A stretch of 64,000 nucleotides of DNA from Desulfovibrio piger ATCC 29098. Lineage in GTDB: Bacteria; Desulfobacterota; Desulfovibrionia; Desulfovibrionales; Desulfovibrionaceae. Made by a program: the position numbers and the translations under genes. Below, one piece after another: positions 63,955 to 64,000 of this stretch; the first letter of the stretch is position 1, and each line of letters starts with the position of its first letter. The notes below the pieces were generated by a model. That model saw only the letters and a program-made list of their open reading frames with translations, was not told where the DNA came from and made no database searches. The stretch is from positions 608,780-672,779 of the forward strand of contig NZ_DS996359.1 of NCBI RefSeq assembly GCF_000156375.1, written 5' to 3'.

Positions 63955-64000
63955 TTGCTACTTTCTTTTTGAGAATATATCCTGATAGAAAAGGAGGTAC
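63955..64000 (+). promoter_or_regulatory. Promoter and ribosome-binding site of a gene beyond the edge
   Basis: TTGCTA (63955-63960) and TATCCT (63978-63983) lie 17 bases apart, followed by AAGGAGG at 63991-63997. The start codon falls outside the window. The next gene is therefore on the plus strand and starts within about ten bases of the edge. Confidence 0.5.

Overview
This 64 kb window is GC-rich chromosomal DNA from a sulfate-reducing bacterium of the Desulfovibrio group. The evidence is a dsrC gene (28416-28733) with both C-terminal redox cysteines, a split-Soret-type dihaem cytochrome c (41694-42530), and an eight-subunit CooMKLXUH-hypA-cooF energy-converting hydrogenase operon in the order I recall from Desulfovibrio vulgaris. 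I see no rRNA, tRNA, insertion sequence, prophage or CRISPR array. Genus-level placement is fairly secure; the species is not.

Layout. 0-5 kb: a Sel1-repeat exported protein and an LIC12162-type transferase (minus strand), then an EamA exporter overlapping rdgB. 5-11 kb: a membrane-anchored LuxR-type regulator, about 1.4 kb of apparently non-coding, hairpin-rich DNA, then a PAS-GGDEF diguanylate cyclase followed by a TolC-type outer-membrane channel. 11.4-20 kb: the Coo hydrogenase operon, which includes a 70-residue protein with one Cys4 cluster motif between cooL and cooX. 20-24 kb: gpsA, then divergent copZ-like and copA genes. 24.6-31.6 kb: trmI, a class A penicillin-binding protein, dsrC, a CBS-ACT protein, larC and a proline/histidine-rich exported repeat protein. 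31.7-34.6 kb: an SLC1-type symporter with altered substrate and sodium motifs beside an L-cysteine desulfidase. 35-41 kb: an LpoA-like lipoprotein with gatC-gatA, a second proline-rich lipoprotein, and dnaK. 41.7-48 kb: the cytochrome, a ZIP transporter, short tandem hairpin repeats, dnaX-ybaB-recR and ilvE. 48-57 kb: a hydantoinase-family protein, trmL, a TauE/SafE exporter, an RND pump overlapping a YkgJ-like protein, and ribBA. 58-64 kb: lplA-gcvT-gcvH-gcvPA-gcvPB, with a promoter and ribosome-binding site for the next gene at the right edge.

How the parts fit. DsrC, the cytochrome and Coo hydrogenase belong to sulfate-reduction and hydrogen/electron metabolism. The glycine cleavage genes sit with their own lipoate ligase and connect glycine to one-carbon metabolism. 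The symporter and desulfidase pair suggests a cysteine uptake and breakdown unit that releases sulfide, which is an inference. Across the window at least seven gene ends carry the same style of long hairpin (a purine tract, then C/T-run, A-run and a pyrimidine tract), which looks like a house-style terminator or an intergenic repeat family. Long antisense reading frames are frequent because of GC-rich codon bias and are omitted.
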